64,000 nt of DNA from Ardenticatenaceae bacterium. GTDB taxonomy: Bacteria > Chloroflexota > Anaerolineae > Promineifilales > Promineifilaceae. Of this stretch, positions 34,359-42,367 are shown one piece after another; position 1 is the stretch's first letter; each line of letters starts with the position of its first letter. The notes beneath the pieces were generated by a model. That model made no database searches. It was not told where the DNA came from and saw only the letters and a list, made by a program, of their open reading frames with translations. Location of the stretch: NCBI GenBank assembly GCA_020634455.1, contig JACKBQ010000001.1, forward strand, positions 992,001 to 1,056,000, in the 5' to 3' direction. The translations under genes and the position numbers were made by a program.

Positions 34359-35455
34359 TTTTTTACGTTTTCCTGGTCTACGTTGTCATCCATCGGGTCG
34401 TCGGTGGGGTCGCCCATGCCCATTTCGGCCTGCACGTCTTCCAGCTTTTCTTCCAGGTCGGCGGCAGAGATGGCTGTGTCCTGGAACGGCCGTCCCTTAA
34501 TGCGGTGCGGCAGTGCCAGTTCAGCAGCCAACACAATATCTTCGTCTGTGATTTGGTTACGGCCGTGGAAGGCGGCGTGTGCCTGGGCCCCGCGCAAAAT
34601 AACCAGGTCGGCGCGGTGGCCGTCTACGTTCATGGCGTTGGTCAGCCCGGCAATGGAATGCAGGTCGCGGCGGGTGTATTTCACGCGATCCACGATTTCG
34701 CGGGCGTCGCAAATTTGGTCGGCGAGCTGCTTTTCGGAGTCGTCCCACTCGTCGCGGAAAGCGTCGGGGTTTACTTCAAAGCTCAGGCGGCGCTCCATAA
34801 TCGAAACGCGCTGGTGGGCGTTGCTGAGGCCGGAGATGTGCACAGAAAAGGCGAAGCGGTCCAGCAGCTGCGGACGCAGGTCGCCCTCTTCCGGGTTCAT
34901 CGTGCCGACGAGGATGAATTTGGCCGGGTGGGTGAAGCTGATGCCTTCCCGCTCGACGACATTGACGCCCATCGCCGCCGAATCCAGCAGCAGGTCCACG
35001 ACGTGATCGTCCAGCAGGTTCACTTCATCCACGTAGAGCAAGCCACGATTGGCGGCAGCCAAAACGCCAGATTCAAAATGCTTTTCGCCTTTTTGGATCG
35101 CTTTTTCGATGTCCAGGGTGCCGACGACGCGGTCTTCGGTGGCGCTGACGGGCAAATCAACGAAGGGGGTGCGGCGCATGGTGACTTCCAGCAGGCCGTC
35201 GGCGTGGCGCACGCGGCACTCATCACACCATTGGCTGGGGCGGTTGGGGTCGCAGCCAAAGCGGCAGTCGGCCACGGTTTCGATGTCCGGCAGGAGAGCG
35301 GCCAGGGCGCGGGAGGCGGTAGATTTTGCGGTACCGCGCTCGCCCCGGATGAGGACGCCACCAATTTGGGGGCTAACGGCGTTGAGGATCAACGCCCGTT
35401 TCATACGTTCCTGTCCGACGATTGCTGTGAAGGGAAAGACTGCTCGACGTGCCAT
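34349..35455 (-). CDS. chlI: ChlI/BchI-like AAA+ ATPase (small subunit of Mg/Co chelatase)
   Basis: This ATPase motor powers metal insertion into a tetrapyrrole with a ChlH/CobN-type subunit. The zero-frame product is 368 residues. It has FTAIVGQERMKRAL, Walker A GERGTAKST (38-46), a four-cysteine insert (CRFGC and CDEC), VVGTLDIEKA, Walker B GLLYVDEVNLL, sensor-1 ILVGTMNPEEGDLRPQLLDR, and a C-terminal lid. It ends in an acidic stretch (GDPTDDPMDDNVDQEN) and Lys-Lys-Lys-Arg, exactly at the A9 slippery site. It would therefore be both an independent ChlI-like subunit and the N-terminus of a ChlD-like protein. No CobN/ChlH gene lies in the window, so the metal is unassigned. Confidence 0.93.
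   Translation of the reverse strand: MARRAVFPFTAIVGQERMKRALILNAVSPQIGGVLIRGERGTAKSTASRALAALLPDIETVADCRFGCDPNRPSQWCDECRVRHADGLLEVTMRRTPFVDLPVSATEDRVVGTLDIEKAIQKGEKHFESGVLAAANRGLLYVDEVNLLDDHVVDLLLDSAAMGVNVVEREGISFTHPAKFILVGTMNPEEGDLRPQLLDRFAFSVHISGLSNAHQRVSIMERRLSFEVNPDAFRDEWDDSEKQLADQICDAREIVDRVKYTRRDLHSIAGLTNAMNVDGHRADLVILRGAQAHAAFHGRNQITDEDIVLAAELALPHRIKGRPFQDTAISAADLEEKLEDVQAEMGMGDPTDDPMDDNVDQENVKKKR
34355..34366 (-). promoter_or_regulatory. Candidate programmed -1 frameshift site (A9) in chlI/chlD
   Basis: On the coding strand the sequence is GTAAAAAAAAAGCG, read in zero frame as GTA AAA AAA AAG CGT TAG. A_AAA_AAG-type heptamers are among the most slippery bacterial sites. The zero-frame stop comes only two codons later, and the -1 frame is open from here to the end of the VWA domain. 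The nine A residues occupy 34356-34364. I did not verify a stimulatory stem-loop or Shine-Dalgarno-like element. Confidence 0.75.
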
Positions 35456-35463
35456 TTGTTTCT

Positions 35464-35533
35464 CCAGTATTCGGTATTCGGTAATCCGTAATCGGTGAAC
35501 GGTTTACTGATTACTGTTTACCGATTACTGACC
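35464..35533. repeat. ACCGATTAC/GTAATCGGT repeat cluster, longest copy
   Basis: The run contains GTATTCGGTATTCGGTAATC, CGTAATCGGTGAACGG, TTACTGATTACTGTTTACCG and ATTACTGACCG, that is, four or more direct and inverted copies of one word. It lies immediately upstream of the chelatase start codon, where it would form part of the promoter or leader. Confidence 0.65.
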
Positions 35534-35627
35534 GAGGGATTATACTGCATGGGATTTTGATCGCAACGGCCGTTTCGCTCTGGCTCATGTTTTGGGAAGA
35601 GCTTTGAAAATAAGCAAGGAGTTCATG

Positions 35628-35945
35628 ATGAATAATGAAGTTTCCCTAGAAGAGATGAACGGAAAAACTATAGAATTGATGCAAGCTCTTTTAGGTGCTG
35701 TTTCACCAAACTTTCGCATGGTCACTTTAGAGTATGATCACGGATTATGGCGATTCACTTTTGTTTTGGAAAGAGATGATCCAGAGGATAGAGAGGAAAT
35801 TAAGGAAGTCGAGTATGCATTTGATGCACTTCAGGAAACAAATATCAACTACAAAGTAGAAATAGAAGTAACGGATGAAGTGATTCTCATGCCTAAACCT
35901 TCATGGGCTAAGCGAGTAGTCTTTCGCCGCAGAGAGTATCGTTAA
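35628..35945 (+). CDS. Small acidic hypothetical protein
   Basis: The 105-residue cytoplasmic protein is not assigned to a known function. The N-terminal half (NGKTIELMQALLGAVSPNFR) is helical. A beta-hairpin region (RMVTLEYDHGLWRFTFVLER) follows, then an acidic helix (DDPEDREEIKEVEYAFDALQ), two more strands and a basic tail (RVVFRRREYR). The pattern resembles small immunity-like proteins found singly in many bacteria, but that is only an impression. AAGGAG at 35616-35621 favours the second of two adjacent ATGs (35628). It is markedly AT-rich relative to its neighbours and has no ACGGCCGT copy, suggesting acquisition by transfer. Confidence 0.7.
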   Translation: MNNEVSLEEMNGKTIELMQALLGAVSPNFRMVTLEYDHGLWRFTFVLERDDPEDREEIKEVEYAFDALQETNINYKVEIEVTDEVILMPKPSWAKRVVFRRREYR

Positions 35946-36117
35946 ATCATTGATTGATGAGCTTGTTGTTCGGCTTTTGCTTGGTGTTTTGGAAGCTTAA
36001 TTCCCATAAATGCAACAACGAATTTGATTAGGGACGAATTACAAAGTTTATGCCCTACATTCCGCTTCTTGGTACAATCCAGTCGCTTTTTGACACATTC
36101 GGGATGGAGAAACTCAG

Positions 36118-37014
36118 ATGAAAAGCCGAAAATTGCGGACTGCTTTGATCATTGTGGGGCTGCTGCTTGTTTTATATGGCACGCTGGCGTGGCAGGCGCA
36201 GCCAGTGCCGGAGCATTCATTTTTTACCCAGCAAGACGGCGTGATGGTCATTGCCCACCAGGGTGGGGAATGGTTGCGCCCCAGCAACACGCTGGTGGCT
36301 TTTGACCACGCAATGGAACTGGGCGTGGACGTGTTGGAGATGGACATTCACCAGACTCAGGATGGCGTCATTATCCTCATGCACGATGCAACGGTGGATC
36401 GCACCACCGACGGCAGCGGTGCCATCAAAGAGATGAGCTTCGACGAAATTCGCGCGCTGGATGCAGGCTACTACTGGACCGACGATGACGGCGCAACCTA
36501 TCCGTACCGTGGCCAGGGCATTCAAGTGCCGACGTTAGAAGAGCTGTTCCAGCGCTACCCGGACATGCGGATGAACATCGAAATCAAGCAGGAAACGCCG
36601 AGTATGGTACGGCCGTTCTGCCAACTCATCCACGATTACAACATGCAAGACAAAATCCTCGTCGCCACCTTCCACCAGGCCACCGTAGAAGAGTTCCGTG
36701 AGGATTGCCCTGACGTCATCACCTCGATGGTCGAGCCGGAAATTCAGCTCTTTTTTGGCCTGAATGCTGCCTACCTGGGAGCGTTGTTCCAGGCTCCGGG
36801 CACCGCCTTCCAGGTGCCGCTCACCTCCTCCCTGCCCGTCATTGGCGAGGTGGACGTCATCACCGAACGCTTCGTCCGCGTGGCCCACAGCCACAACATT
36901 CAGGTTCACGCCTGGACCATCAACGACCCCGCCGAAATGGAGCGACTGATTGCGTTGGGGGTGGATGGGATTATTACAGACAGGCCGGATTTACTTTTAG
37001 AGGTTGCAAAATGA
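36118..37014 (+). CDS. Glycerophosphodiester phosphodiesterase, membrane-anchored
   Basis: The enzyme hydrolyses glycerophosphodiesters to sn-glycerol-3-phosphate and an alcohol. The 298-residue protein has one N-terminal helix (about 9-25). The GDPD TIM barrel follows: VIAHQGGEWLRPSNT (first catalytic His), LEMDIHQTQDG (metal-binding Glu and Asp), LMHDATVDRTTDGSG (second His), later MNIEIKQ, and a C-terminal VHAWTINDPAEMERLIALGVDGIITDRPD, given here as the region 255-285. All active-site residues are present. The helix places it outside the membrane, where it could turn over lipid headgroups or teichoic acid-like polymers. The ribosome-binding site is weak. A GT2 gene follows after 73 bp. 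Confidence 0.93.
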   Translation: MKSRKLRTALIIVGLLLVLYGTLAWQAQPVPEHSFFTQQDGVMVIAHQGGEWLRPSNTLVAFDHAMELGVDVLEMDIHQTQDGVIILMHDATVDRTTDGSGAIKEMSFDEIRALDAGYYWTDDDGATYPYRGQGIQVPTLEELFQRYPDMRMNIEIKQETPSMVRPFCQLIHDYNMQDKILVATFHQATVEEFREDCPDVITSMVEPEIQLFFGLNAAYLGALFQAPGTAFQVPLTSSLPVIGEVDVITERFVRVAHSHNIQVHAWTINDPAEMERLIALGVDGIITDRPDLLLEVAK

Positions 37015-37087
37015 TTTGTAAGGCAGCCTCGTCCGGACACGGCCGTGTTTTTGATGGAAACGGCCGTTCCCCATAAAATCCCCTCTA

Positions 37088-38053
37088 ATGGCAAAAATAT
37101 CCATTATCATCCCCCACCTGAACGGCAAACACCACCTGGACGACTGTCTGGGTTCGCTGCGCCGCCAAACCTTCACCGACTTTGAGGTGCTGCTGGTAGA
37201 CAATGGCTCCACCGACGGCACCCAGGCTTACGTGAGTGAGCAGTTTCCAGAGGTAACAATTCTTGAGTTGGGACGGAATTTTGGCTTTACCGGCGCGTGC
37301 AACGCAGGCTGGGACGCATCTTCTGGCGAAATTGTCATCTTGCTGAACAACGACACCGAAACCGACGAGGGCTGGCTACACGAAGTTTGGCGTGCCTTCG
37401 AGGAAAATCCGCAGGTCGGCAGTGTGGCCAGCAAAATGCTGCTGTTTGACCAGCGTGACACTTTCCACACCGCCGGAGATTTTTACCGCGTGGACGGCAT
37501 TCCGGGCAATCGCGGCGTCTGGCAAAAAGACGTGGGCCAGTTTGAGCAAGTCGAGCCAGTGTTTAGCGCCTGCGGTGGCTCCTCCGCCTACCGACGCACG
37601 ATGCTGGCGCAAATCGGCTTCCTCGACGACGATTTTTTCTTTAGCTGCGAAGATGTGGACCTGGGCTGGCGGGCTAATCTGGCGGGTTGGCAGGTGCTGT
37701 ATGTGCCAACGGCCGTTGTTTACCACAAACTCAAAGCCACGGGCGGATCAGTCACAGGAAGTTTTTACGACGGCCGTAACTTCCTTTACCTCATCTGGAA
37801 AAATTACCCCACCACCCTGCTGCGCCGCCACTGGCGTAAAATCTTGCGTGCCCAGCTCAAAATCAGCCGCGACGCGCTGCGCGCCTGGCGGGGCGAAGCC
37901 GCCCGCGCCCGCTTGCGGGGGCAGCTTGCTGGGCTGTGGGGCATCTTCAAAATGTGGCCCAAGCGCCGCCACATCCAGTCTCTCCGACGAATAGACGACG
38001 ATTCCCTAACGGCCGTCCTGACCCCTGTTGACGAGACCCCGGCAGGCAGGTAA
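37088..38053 (+). CDS. GT2-family glycosyltransferase (rhamnosyltransferase-like)
   Basis: The protein has 321 residues with the GT-A fold of family 2. ISIIIPHLNGKHHLDDCL forms the nucleotide-binding strand. LLVDNGSTDGT, LGRNFGFTGACNAG and the metal-binding ILLNNDTETD (DxD-type) follow. The acceptor region contains CGGSSAYRR and DDDFFFSCEDVDLGWRA with the likely catalytic base in the ED pair. It resembles WbbL/rhamnosyltransferases used for surface polysaccharides. A C-terminal basic amphipathic helix may attach it to the membrane. Its end overlaps in position the upstream frame of the next GT2 gene, so the two are likely co-expressed. Confidence 0.92.
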   Translation: MAKISIIIPHLNGKHHLDDCLGSLRRQTFTDFEVLLVDNGSTDGTQAYVSEQFPEVTILELGRNFGFTGACNAGWDASSGEIVILLNNDTETDEGWLHEVWRAFEENPQVGSVASKMLLFDQRDTFHTAGDFYRVDGIPGNRGVWQKDVGQFEQVEPVFSACGGSSAYRRTMLAQIGFLDDDFFFSCEDVDLGWRANLAGWQVLYVPTAVVYHKLKATGGSVTGSFYDGRNFLYLIWKNYPTTLLRRHWRKILRAQLKISRDALRAWRGEAARARLRGQLAGLWGIFKMWPKRRHIQSLRRIDDDSLTAVLTPVDETPAGR

Positions 38054-38090
38054 CATTGCCCCCCTGATGACGAAGGAACAGGAAGAGCAA

Positions 38091-38870
38091 ATGAAACCGT
38101 ACTTATCCGTAATTATCCCTGCCTATAACGAAGAAAAGCGCATTGGCCAGACGCTAACGGCCGTTTACACCTACCTCGCCGCCCAATCATACACCTGGGA
38201 ACTGCTCATCGTGCTCGATGGGGTTACCGACAACACCGTCAGCGTCGTAGAAAAATTCGCCAATGGCAAAGAAAACATCCGCTGGATTGACCGCAAGGAA
38301 AACCGGGGCAAAGGATTTACGGTACGGCAAGGAATGCTGGCCGCACGCGGCGACATTCGCCTATTCACCGACGCCGACAACTCCACCGATATGAGCCATT
38401 TTGACCGCATGAAGCCCCTGTTTGACCAGGGAGCCAGCGTCGTTATCTGCTCACGCGACCGCAAAGATGCCCAGGGCGCGGTGCAGGCACGCCCGCAGCC
38501 GTTCCTCAAGCGCATGCTGGGAAACTCTGGCAATCTGTTTGTGCAAATCATGGCCGTGCCCGGCATATGGGACACGCAATGCGGCTTCAAAGCGTTTCGC
38601 GCCGCCGCCGCCGAGCAAATCTTCTCCATTTCCCAAATTGATCGCTGGGGTTTCGATATGGAGGCGCTGGCGCTGGCCCGTCGCTTCGGCCATAGAATCC
38701 ACGTCATCGCGGCCAACTGGCGCGATGCCGAAGGCACCCACGTGACGCTGGGCGGCTACCTGGGCACGTTCCTGGAAGCGGTCAAAGTCCGCTGGAATCT
38801 GCTTACTGGCGTCTACACCAGGCAAGAAAGACGTCTGGCTGCGGCCAAACCGCATCCTACCCCCAAATAA
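38091..38870 (+). CDS. GT2-family glycosyltransferase (dolichyl-phosphate glucosyltransferase-like)
   Basis: The protein has about 260 residues. YLSVIIPAYNEEKRIGQTL opens a GT-A domain. ENRGKGFTVRQGMLAARGD and FTDADNSTD (DxD metal site) follow, then DTQCGFKAFR and a WGFDMEALALARRFG segment. This order matches the Alg5/DPM-like polyprenyl-phosphate hexosyltransferases, which charge a lipid carrier with one sugar. The C-terminal membrane helices of larger relatives are absent. The ATG at 38091, after GGAAG (38081-38085), fits the domain start. An ATG at 38067 is an alternative. It forms a pair with the preceding GT2 gene. Confidence 0.9.
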   Translation: MKPYLSVIIPAYNEEKRIGQTLTAVYTYLAAQSYTWELLIVLDGVTDNTVSVVEKFANGKENIRWIDRKENRGKGFTVRQGMLAARGDIRLFTDADNSTDMSHFDRMKPLFDQGASVVICSRDRKDAQGAVQARPQPFLKRMLGNSGNLFVQIMAVPGIWDTQCGFKAFRAAAAEQIFSISQIDRWGFDMEALALARRFGHRIHVIAANWRDAEGTHVTLGGYLGTFLEAVKVRWNLLTGVYTRQERRLAAAKPHPTPK

Positions 38871-38899
38871 TCAACTGATTCTCACCATTCGATGGGAAA

Positions 38900-38935
38900 T
38901 ATTTATCAACAGATTTCGCAGATTACGCAGATAAT
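38900..38935. repeat. CAGATTACGCAGAT-type dispersed repeat
   Basis: TTATCAACAGATTTCGCAGA followed by TTACGCAGATAATA, a direct repeat of a GCAGATT word. It resembles the longer copy between the importer genes at about 2966-3045. Confidence 0.5.
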
Positions 38936-38964
38936 AAAATTTGGTAACTATTCAGGTGGTGCTA

Positions 38965-39064
38965 CTCGTTCCCGCGCTCCGCGTGGGAATGATGACCCGG
39001 ACGCTCCGCGTCCCGTGCGACGCAGAGCGTCGCCAAGCACATTCCACGCAGAGCGTGGAACGAG
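38965..39064. repeat. ~100-bp multi-hairpin palindromic element, copy 2
   Basis: Bounded by CTCGTTCC and GGAACGAG, the element repeats the architecture of copy 1 (8965-9069). Outer hairpins are TTCCCGCGCTCCGCGTGGGAA and TTCCACGCAGAGCGTGGAA. The inner hairpins are GACGCTCCGCGTC and GCGACGCAGAGCGTCGC. Covarying stems with different sequence argue that structure, not sequence, is conserved. It ends 19 bp upstream of the rnhB start codon. Confidence 0.85.
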
Positions 39065-39083
39065 ACCTGTACAATCTCCCCTC

Positions 39084-39713
39084 ATGAAAATGGCTTCACT
39101 CGCGCTGGAAACGGCCGTTTCCCAACAACACAACCTCACCCACATCGCTGGCATTGATGAAGCGGGGCGCGGCGCACTGGCTGGCCCGGTGGTGGCCGCC
39201 GCCGTCATTTTGCCGCTCAACGACCAGATTGCAACCCTGCTCAACGGCGTAAACGATTCCAAACAGCTCACCGCCAAAAAACGTGAAAGCCTCTTCGAGC
39301 TGATTTGCCAACACGCCCTGGCGTATGGCATTGGCCAGCAGCCCGCCAGCGTTATTGATGAGATCGGCATTCTTCCGGCCAACAAACTGGCAATGGCAAC
39401 GGCCGTTGCCCAACTCACCCACGCACCCCAATTTTTGTTGATAGACGGCCGTATCCGCCTGCCCCAGCTCAACATCCCCCAAAAAGCGATCGTGCGCGGC
39501 GATAGCCAAAGCCTTAGCATTGCCGCCGCCTCCATTCTGGCCAAAGTCACCCGCGACCGACTGATGATTGAGATGGACCAACAGTTCCCCCGCTACGGCT
39601 TTGCCCAGCACAAAGGGTACGGCACCCAGCAGCACCGCGACGCCATCGCCCAACACGGCCCCTGCCCCCAGCACCGCCACTCCTTTGCCCCCATCCGCCA
39701 ACCACTCCTGTAA
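39084..39713 (+). CDS. rnhB: Ribonuclease HII
   Basis: RNase HII cleaves RNA in RNA-DNA hybrids and removes single misincorporated ribonucleotides. The 209-residue protein has IAGIDEAGRGALAGPVV (catalytic Asp-Glu near the N-terminus), NDSKQLTAKKRE, FLLIDGRIRLP (third acid), KGDS-like VRGDSQSLSIAAASILAKVTRDR, and the final YGFAQHKGYGTQQH. The catalytic set is complete. The ATG at 39084 is chosen; an in-frame opening 64 codons upstream only translates the multi-hairpin repeat. No clear ribosome-binding site is visible, as for pcm behind the other copy of that repeat. Confidence 0.95.
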   Translation: MKMASLALETAVSQQHNLTHIAGIDEAGRGALAGPVVAAAVILPLNDQIATLLNGVNDSKQLTAKKRESLFELICQHALAYGIGQQPASVIDEIGILPANKLAMATAVAQLTHAPQFLLIDGRIRLPQLNIPQKAIVRGDSQSLSIAAASILAKVTRDRLMIEMDQQFPRYGFAQHKGYGTQQHRDAIAQHGPCPQHRHSFAPIRQPLL

Positions 39714-39883
39714 TTCCTGGCAAAACCAACCACATAGCACCACAGTCATAGGACCAAAGCGATGCCGCTTTTACGGCCGTATGGTACCGACTGGTGACTG
39801 ATGTGTGCGTAACGGCAATTTATAATTTAGCCGTAACGTTTGTGCGCAAAAAAGCAATTTTCGCCCCCCAAGAGAGGAAGACC

Positions 39884-41146
39884 ATGGTTAGAGTGTTAGT
39901 CATTGACGACGACCGATTAATTAGAAAAGTAGTCAAAAAAGCATTAACCGATCTCAGCTATGAAGTAATTGAAACAGAAGATGGGCTAGAAGCGCTTAAA
40001 CGCATCAAATCCATTCGGCCGGATGCCGTCATTGTAGATAAAATGATGCCCGGTATTGATGGTTTTGAAGTCACCCGCCGCCTGCGCCGCGAACCGGAAC
40101 TAACCCACATCCCCATCCTGGTACTCACGGGCGAATCTGATTTGGAGGAAAAGCTGGCTGCTTTTGAAGCGGGGGCAGATGATTATTTGTGCAAGCCATT
40201 CGCTTCGGCAGAGCTGGCGGCGCGACTCACGGTTTTGCTGCGGCGGGCCAAAGCGTTGGAAGCCGCCCAGGCCCAAACGCTGCAAAAGTCAGACCTGGCC
40301 AAAGTGATTGCTGTACACAGTTTGCGCGGCGGAATTGGTACCTCTTCCCTGGCAACAAATCTGGCAATTGGCCTCAATAACCTTTGGCAAACCCCCACGC
40401 TCCTACTGGATTTAGTACCCAACGCAGGGCAGCAGGCACTCATGTTAAATATGTCCTTCAAGCGATCCTGGGCCGACTTGAGCATGATTGCCCCAGATGA
40501 GCTGGACTTAAGCACGCTATCAGCCATCACCCGGCAGCACGACAGCGGCCTGCACCTGATTGCCGCTCCCAAAATGCCTACCGATGCAGAAGGGGTGAGC
40601 ACGGCTCATTTTGAGGTAGCTTATAAATTCCTCAAAACGCGCTATGAATACATAGTGATAGATTTGCCTCATGATTTCTCGAACTTAACGCTGGAGGCGC
40701 TAGAAAACTCTGACATGATTTTACTGGTGGCTTCACCGGAAATCGCTTCAATTCGGGCGGCATCCATTGCATTAGAAACCTACAAGCAGCTCAACTACCC
40801 CGAAGAAAATATTAAAGTGGTGCTGAACTGGACTTTTGAACGAGATGGTCTGGCGCACCAGGCGATTGAGTCGGCGCTGCACGCCCCAATTCAATTGGTA
40901 ATTCCTTACGGCGGGCGGCGGTTTACCAATGCCATTAACCGAGGCGTCCCGCTGCTGCACGAACAGCCGGAGGACCCCATTTCTGAGCTACTGGAAGATT
41001 TCGCCTTCCGTCTTAGCAAAGAGACACACCAGAGTATTGCGCCAGCTTCACCAAGCACTGCCTGGCGCCGTCTAAATGAGCGGCTACAGCTTTTTGCCGC
41101 AGCACAGCGTAAACAAAAGCCGCGTTTTTCGTTGATGCGGGGTTAG
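39884..41146 (+). CDS. CpaE/TadZ-like protein: receiver domain fused to ParA/MinD-type ATPase domain
   Basis: The protein has 420 residues. Residues 1-120 are a receiver domain (VIDDDRLIRK, phospho-acceptor D52 in VIVDKMMPGIDGF, LTGES, CKPF). Residues 140-390 are a SIMIBI/ParA-like domain (VIAVHSLRGGIGTSSLATNLAI, then LLLDLVPNAGQQ and YEYIVIDLPHDF). The Walker A equivalent GGIGTSS lacks the usual lysine, as in several TadZ/CpaE proteins that localise the Tad/Flp pilus machinery to a cell pole. AGAGAGGAAG precedes the ATG at 39884. The next gene, 3 bp downstream, is a Flp-type pilin fusion, which supports a Tad role. Other tad genes are not in the window. Confidence 0.88.
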   Translation: MVRVLVIDDDRLIRKVVKKALTDLSYEVIETEDGLEALKRIKSIRPDAVIVDKMMPGIDGFEVTRRLRREPELTHIPILVLTGESDLEEKLAAFEAGADDYLCKPFASAELAARLTVLLRRAKALEAAQAQTLQKSDLAKVIAVHSLRGGIGTSSLATNLAIGLNNLWQTPTLLLDLVPNAGQQALMLNMSFKRSWADLSMIAPDELDLSTLSAITRQHDSGLHLIAAPKMPTDAEGVSTAHFEVAYKFLKTRYEYIVIDLPHDFSNLTLEALENSDMILLVASPEIASIRAASIALETYKQLNYPEENIKVVLNWTFERDGLAHQAIESALHAPIQLVIPYGGRRFTNAINRGVPLLHEQPEDPISELLEDFAFRLSKETHQSIAPASPSTAWRRLNERLQLFAAAQRKQKPRFSLMRG

Positions 41147-41149
41147 AAC

Positions 41150-41872
41150 ATGAAACGTTTTGAATTTTTAGGTGAACGTGGACAAGGTTTGGCGGAGTAT
41201 GCTTTGCTGATTACGGCCGTTGCGCTGACGGCCGTTGGCATCATGTCGCTCTTGGGGGTGCAAATTGGGGATGTGGTTTGCACGGCCGTTGCCGGATTTG
41301 GTGATGATGGCTTGTGTGATTCCACTCTGTTTGCCGATGATTTTGGCGGCACCCTGAGCCAATGGCGCTCGTTTTACAACCGACCACAAAATTGGGAAAT
41401 TAGCGACGACGACAACCCCAAACTGTGTCATGTTGGTAGTGGCGGGGACTTTTTGCTGGCGGAAAACAGCAGCGGCAACGATTATCAAATCTCCACCAAC
41501 GCCAATATCACCACTGGCAACGGGTATGGCATTTTGTTCAGGGCCAGCGAAAATGAAAACGGCCGTCTCGAAGGCTACACCATGCAATACGATCCTGGTT
41601 ACGGGGGCGGCCAGTTCATTCTGCGCAAATGGGTGAATGGGTATGAGCTATGGCCACCGTTTGCTACCGCCAAACCACCCGCAGGCTTCACCTGGCATGG
41701 TGTGGAGCGGCAAATTGTTGTGGATGTGCAAGGCAACACATTTACCACCTACGTGGATGGCGAAAAAATGTTGGTAGGTCAGGATGATTCTTACAGCGAA
41801 GGCGGCGCTGGGCTGCGCACCTGGAGCAGCAGTCAGGCCTGTTTCGATGATTACACAGTGAAGTCTCACTAA
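41150..41872 (+). CDS. Flp/Tad-type prepilin with large C-terminal jelly-roll-like domain
   Basis: The protein has 240 residues. The N-terminus MKRFEFLGERG-QGLAEYALL is a type IVb prepilin signal: a short basic leader, Gly11 as likely cleavage site, and Glu and Tyr at +5 and +6 of the mature protein. A 20-residue hydrophobic helix follows. Normal Flp pilins end shortly after. Here about 180 residues follow (from FADDFGGTLSQWRS), resembling a concanavalin/LamG or DUF1080-like beta-sandwich (NWEISDDDNP, YGILFRASENENG, FTTYVDGEKMLVG, FDDYTVKS). A minor or tip pilin displaying a binding domain is the likely meaning. The gene starts 3 bp after the CpaE-like gene. Confidence 0.8.
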   Translation: MKRFEFLGERGQGLAEYALLITAVALTAVGIMSLLGVQIGDVVCTAVAGFGDDGLCDSTLFADDFGGTLSQWRSFYNRPQNWEISDDDNPKLCHVGSGGDFLLAENSSGNDYQISTNANITTGNGYGILFRASENENGRLEGYTMQYDPGYGGGQFILRKWVNGYELWPPFATAKPPAGFTWHGVERQIVVDVQGNTFTTYVDGEKMLVGQDDSYSEGGAGLRTWSSSQACFDDYTVKSH

Positions 41873-41898
41873 CCAGCCTATCAAAAGTATGGTGACCC

Positions 41899-42339
41899 AT
41901 GAAATTTGTAAACAGCCCCAAAGTTGAATATCAGCCAGACGGTTTGCCCCGCGCCCGCGTAAGCAAACGGCCGCTTCTCTTTAGAACTTTCATTGGCTTC
42001 GCGATTTTAGTCGCGCTAACGCTCAATTTGTACGTTTTTTTCCAGGCAGATTTGGGAACCATTGCTCTGGACAACAATAGCGGTGCGGAAGGCATGGTGA
42101 TTGATACCGAGAACCGTCCCCTGCCCAACGTGCTGGTTTTTTCGGCAGAGTTTCCCACCATTAGCACCACCACGGATGCCAACGGCCGTTTCCAAATCAA
42201 CCATCTTCCCGCAGGTGTCAATCGGCTGGTGGTGGTGCGCAACAACGTCGGCCAGGAATTTTACGTAACGCTCAACGATGGCAAAATGACCCGCGTAGAT
42301 TATCTCAGCTTCACTGCCCCATTGGAAGATATTGAATAA
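41899..42339 (+). CDS. Membrane-anchored protein with carboxypeptidase-regulatory-like domain
   Basis: The 146-residue protein has a cytoplasmic basic N-terminus, one helix (about 31-51, TFIGFAILVALTLNLYVFF) and an extracytoplasmic beta-sandwich. The latter matches the CarboxypepD_reg/Cna-B-like pattern: GMVIDTENRPLPNVLVFSAE, TTTDANGRFQINHLPAGVNR, and a final strand. The domain commonly mediates adhesion or stabilises surface proteins. Spacing of 26 bp after the pilin fusion and a strong terminator right behind it suggest that CpaE-like, pilin and this protein form one transcription unit. Confidence 0.8.
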   Translation: MKFVNSPKVEYQPDGLPRARVSKRPLLFRTFIGFAILVALTLNLYVFFQADLGTIALDNNSGAEGMVIDTENRPLPNVLVFSAEFPTISTTTDANGRFQINHLPAGVNRLVVVRNNVGQEFYVTLNDGKMTRVDYLSFTAPLEDIE

Positions 42340-42367
42340 TCAAATCCGCTCAACTTCTTCTTAAGTT

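Noticed and set aside
37037..37052. Terminator at ACACGGCCGTGT followed by T-run after the GDPD gene
   Set aside because: The stem is only four base pairs around GGCC, too weak to claim, although the T-run is suggestive.
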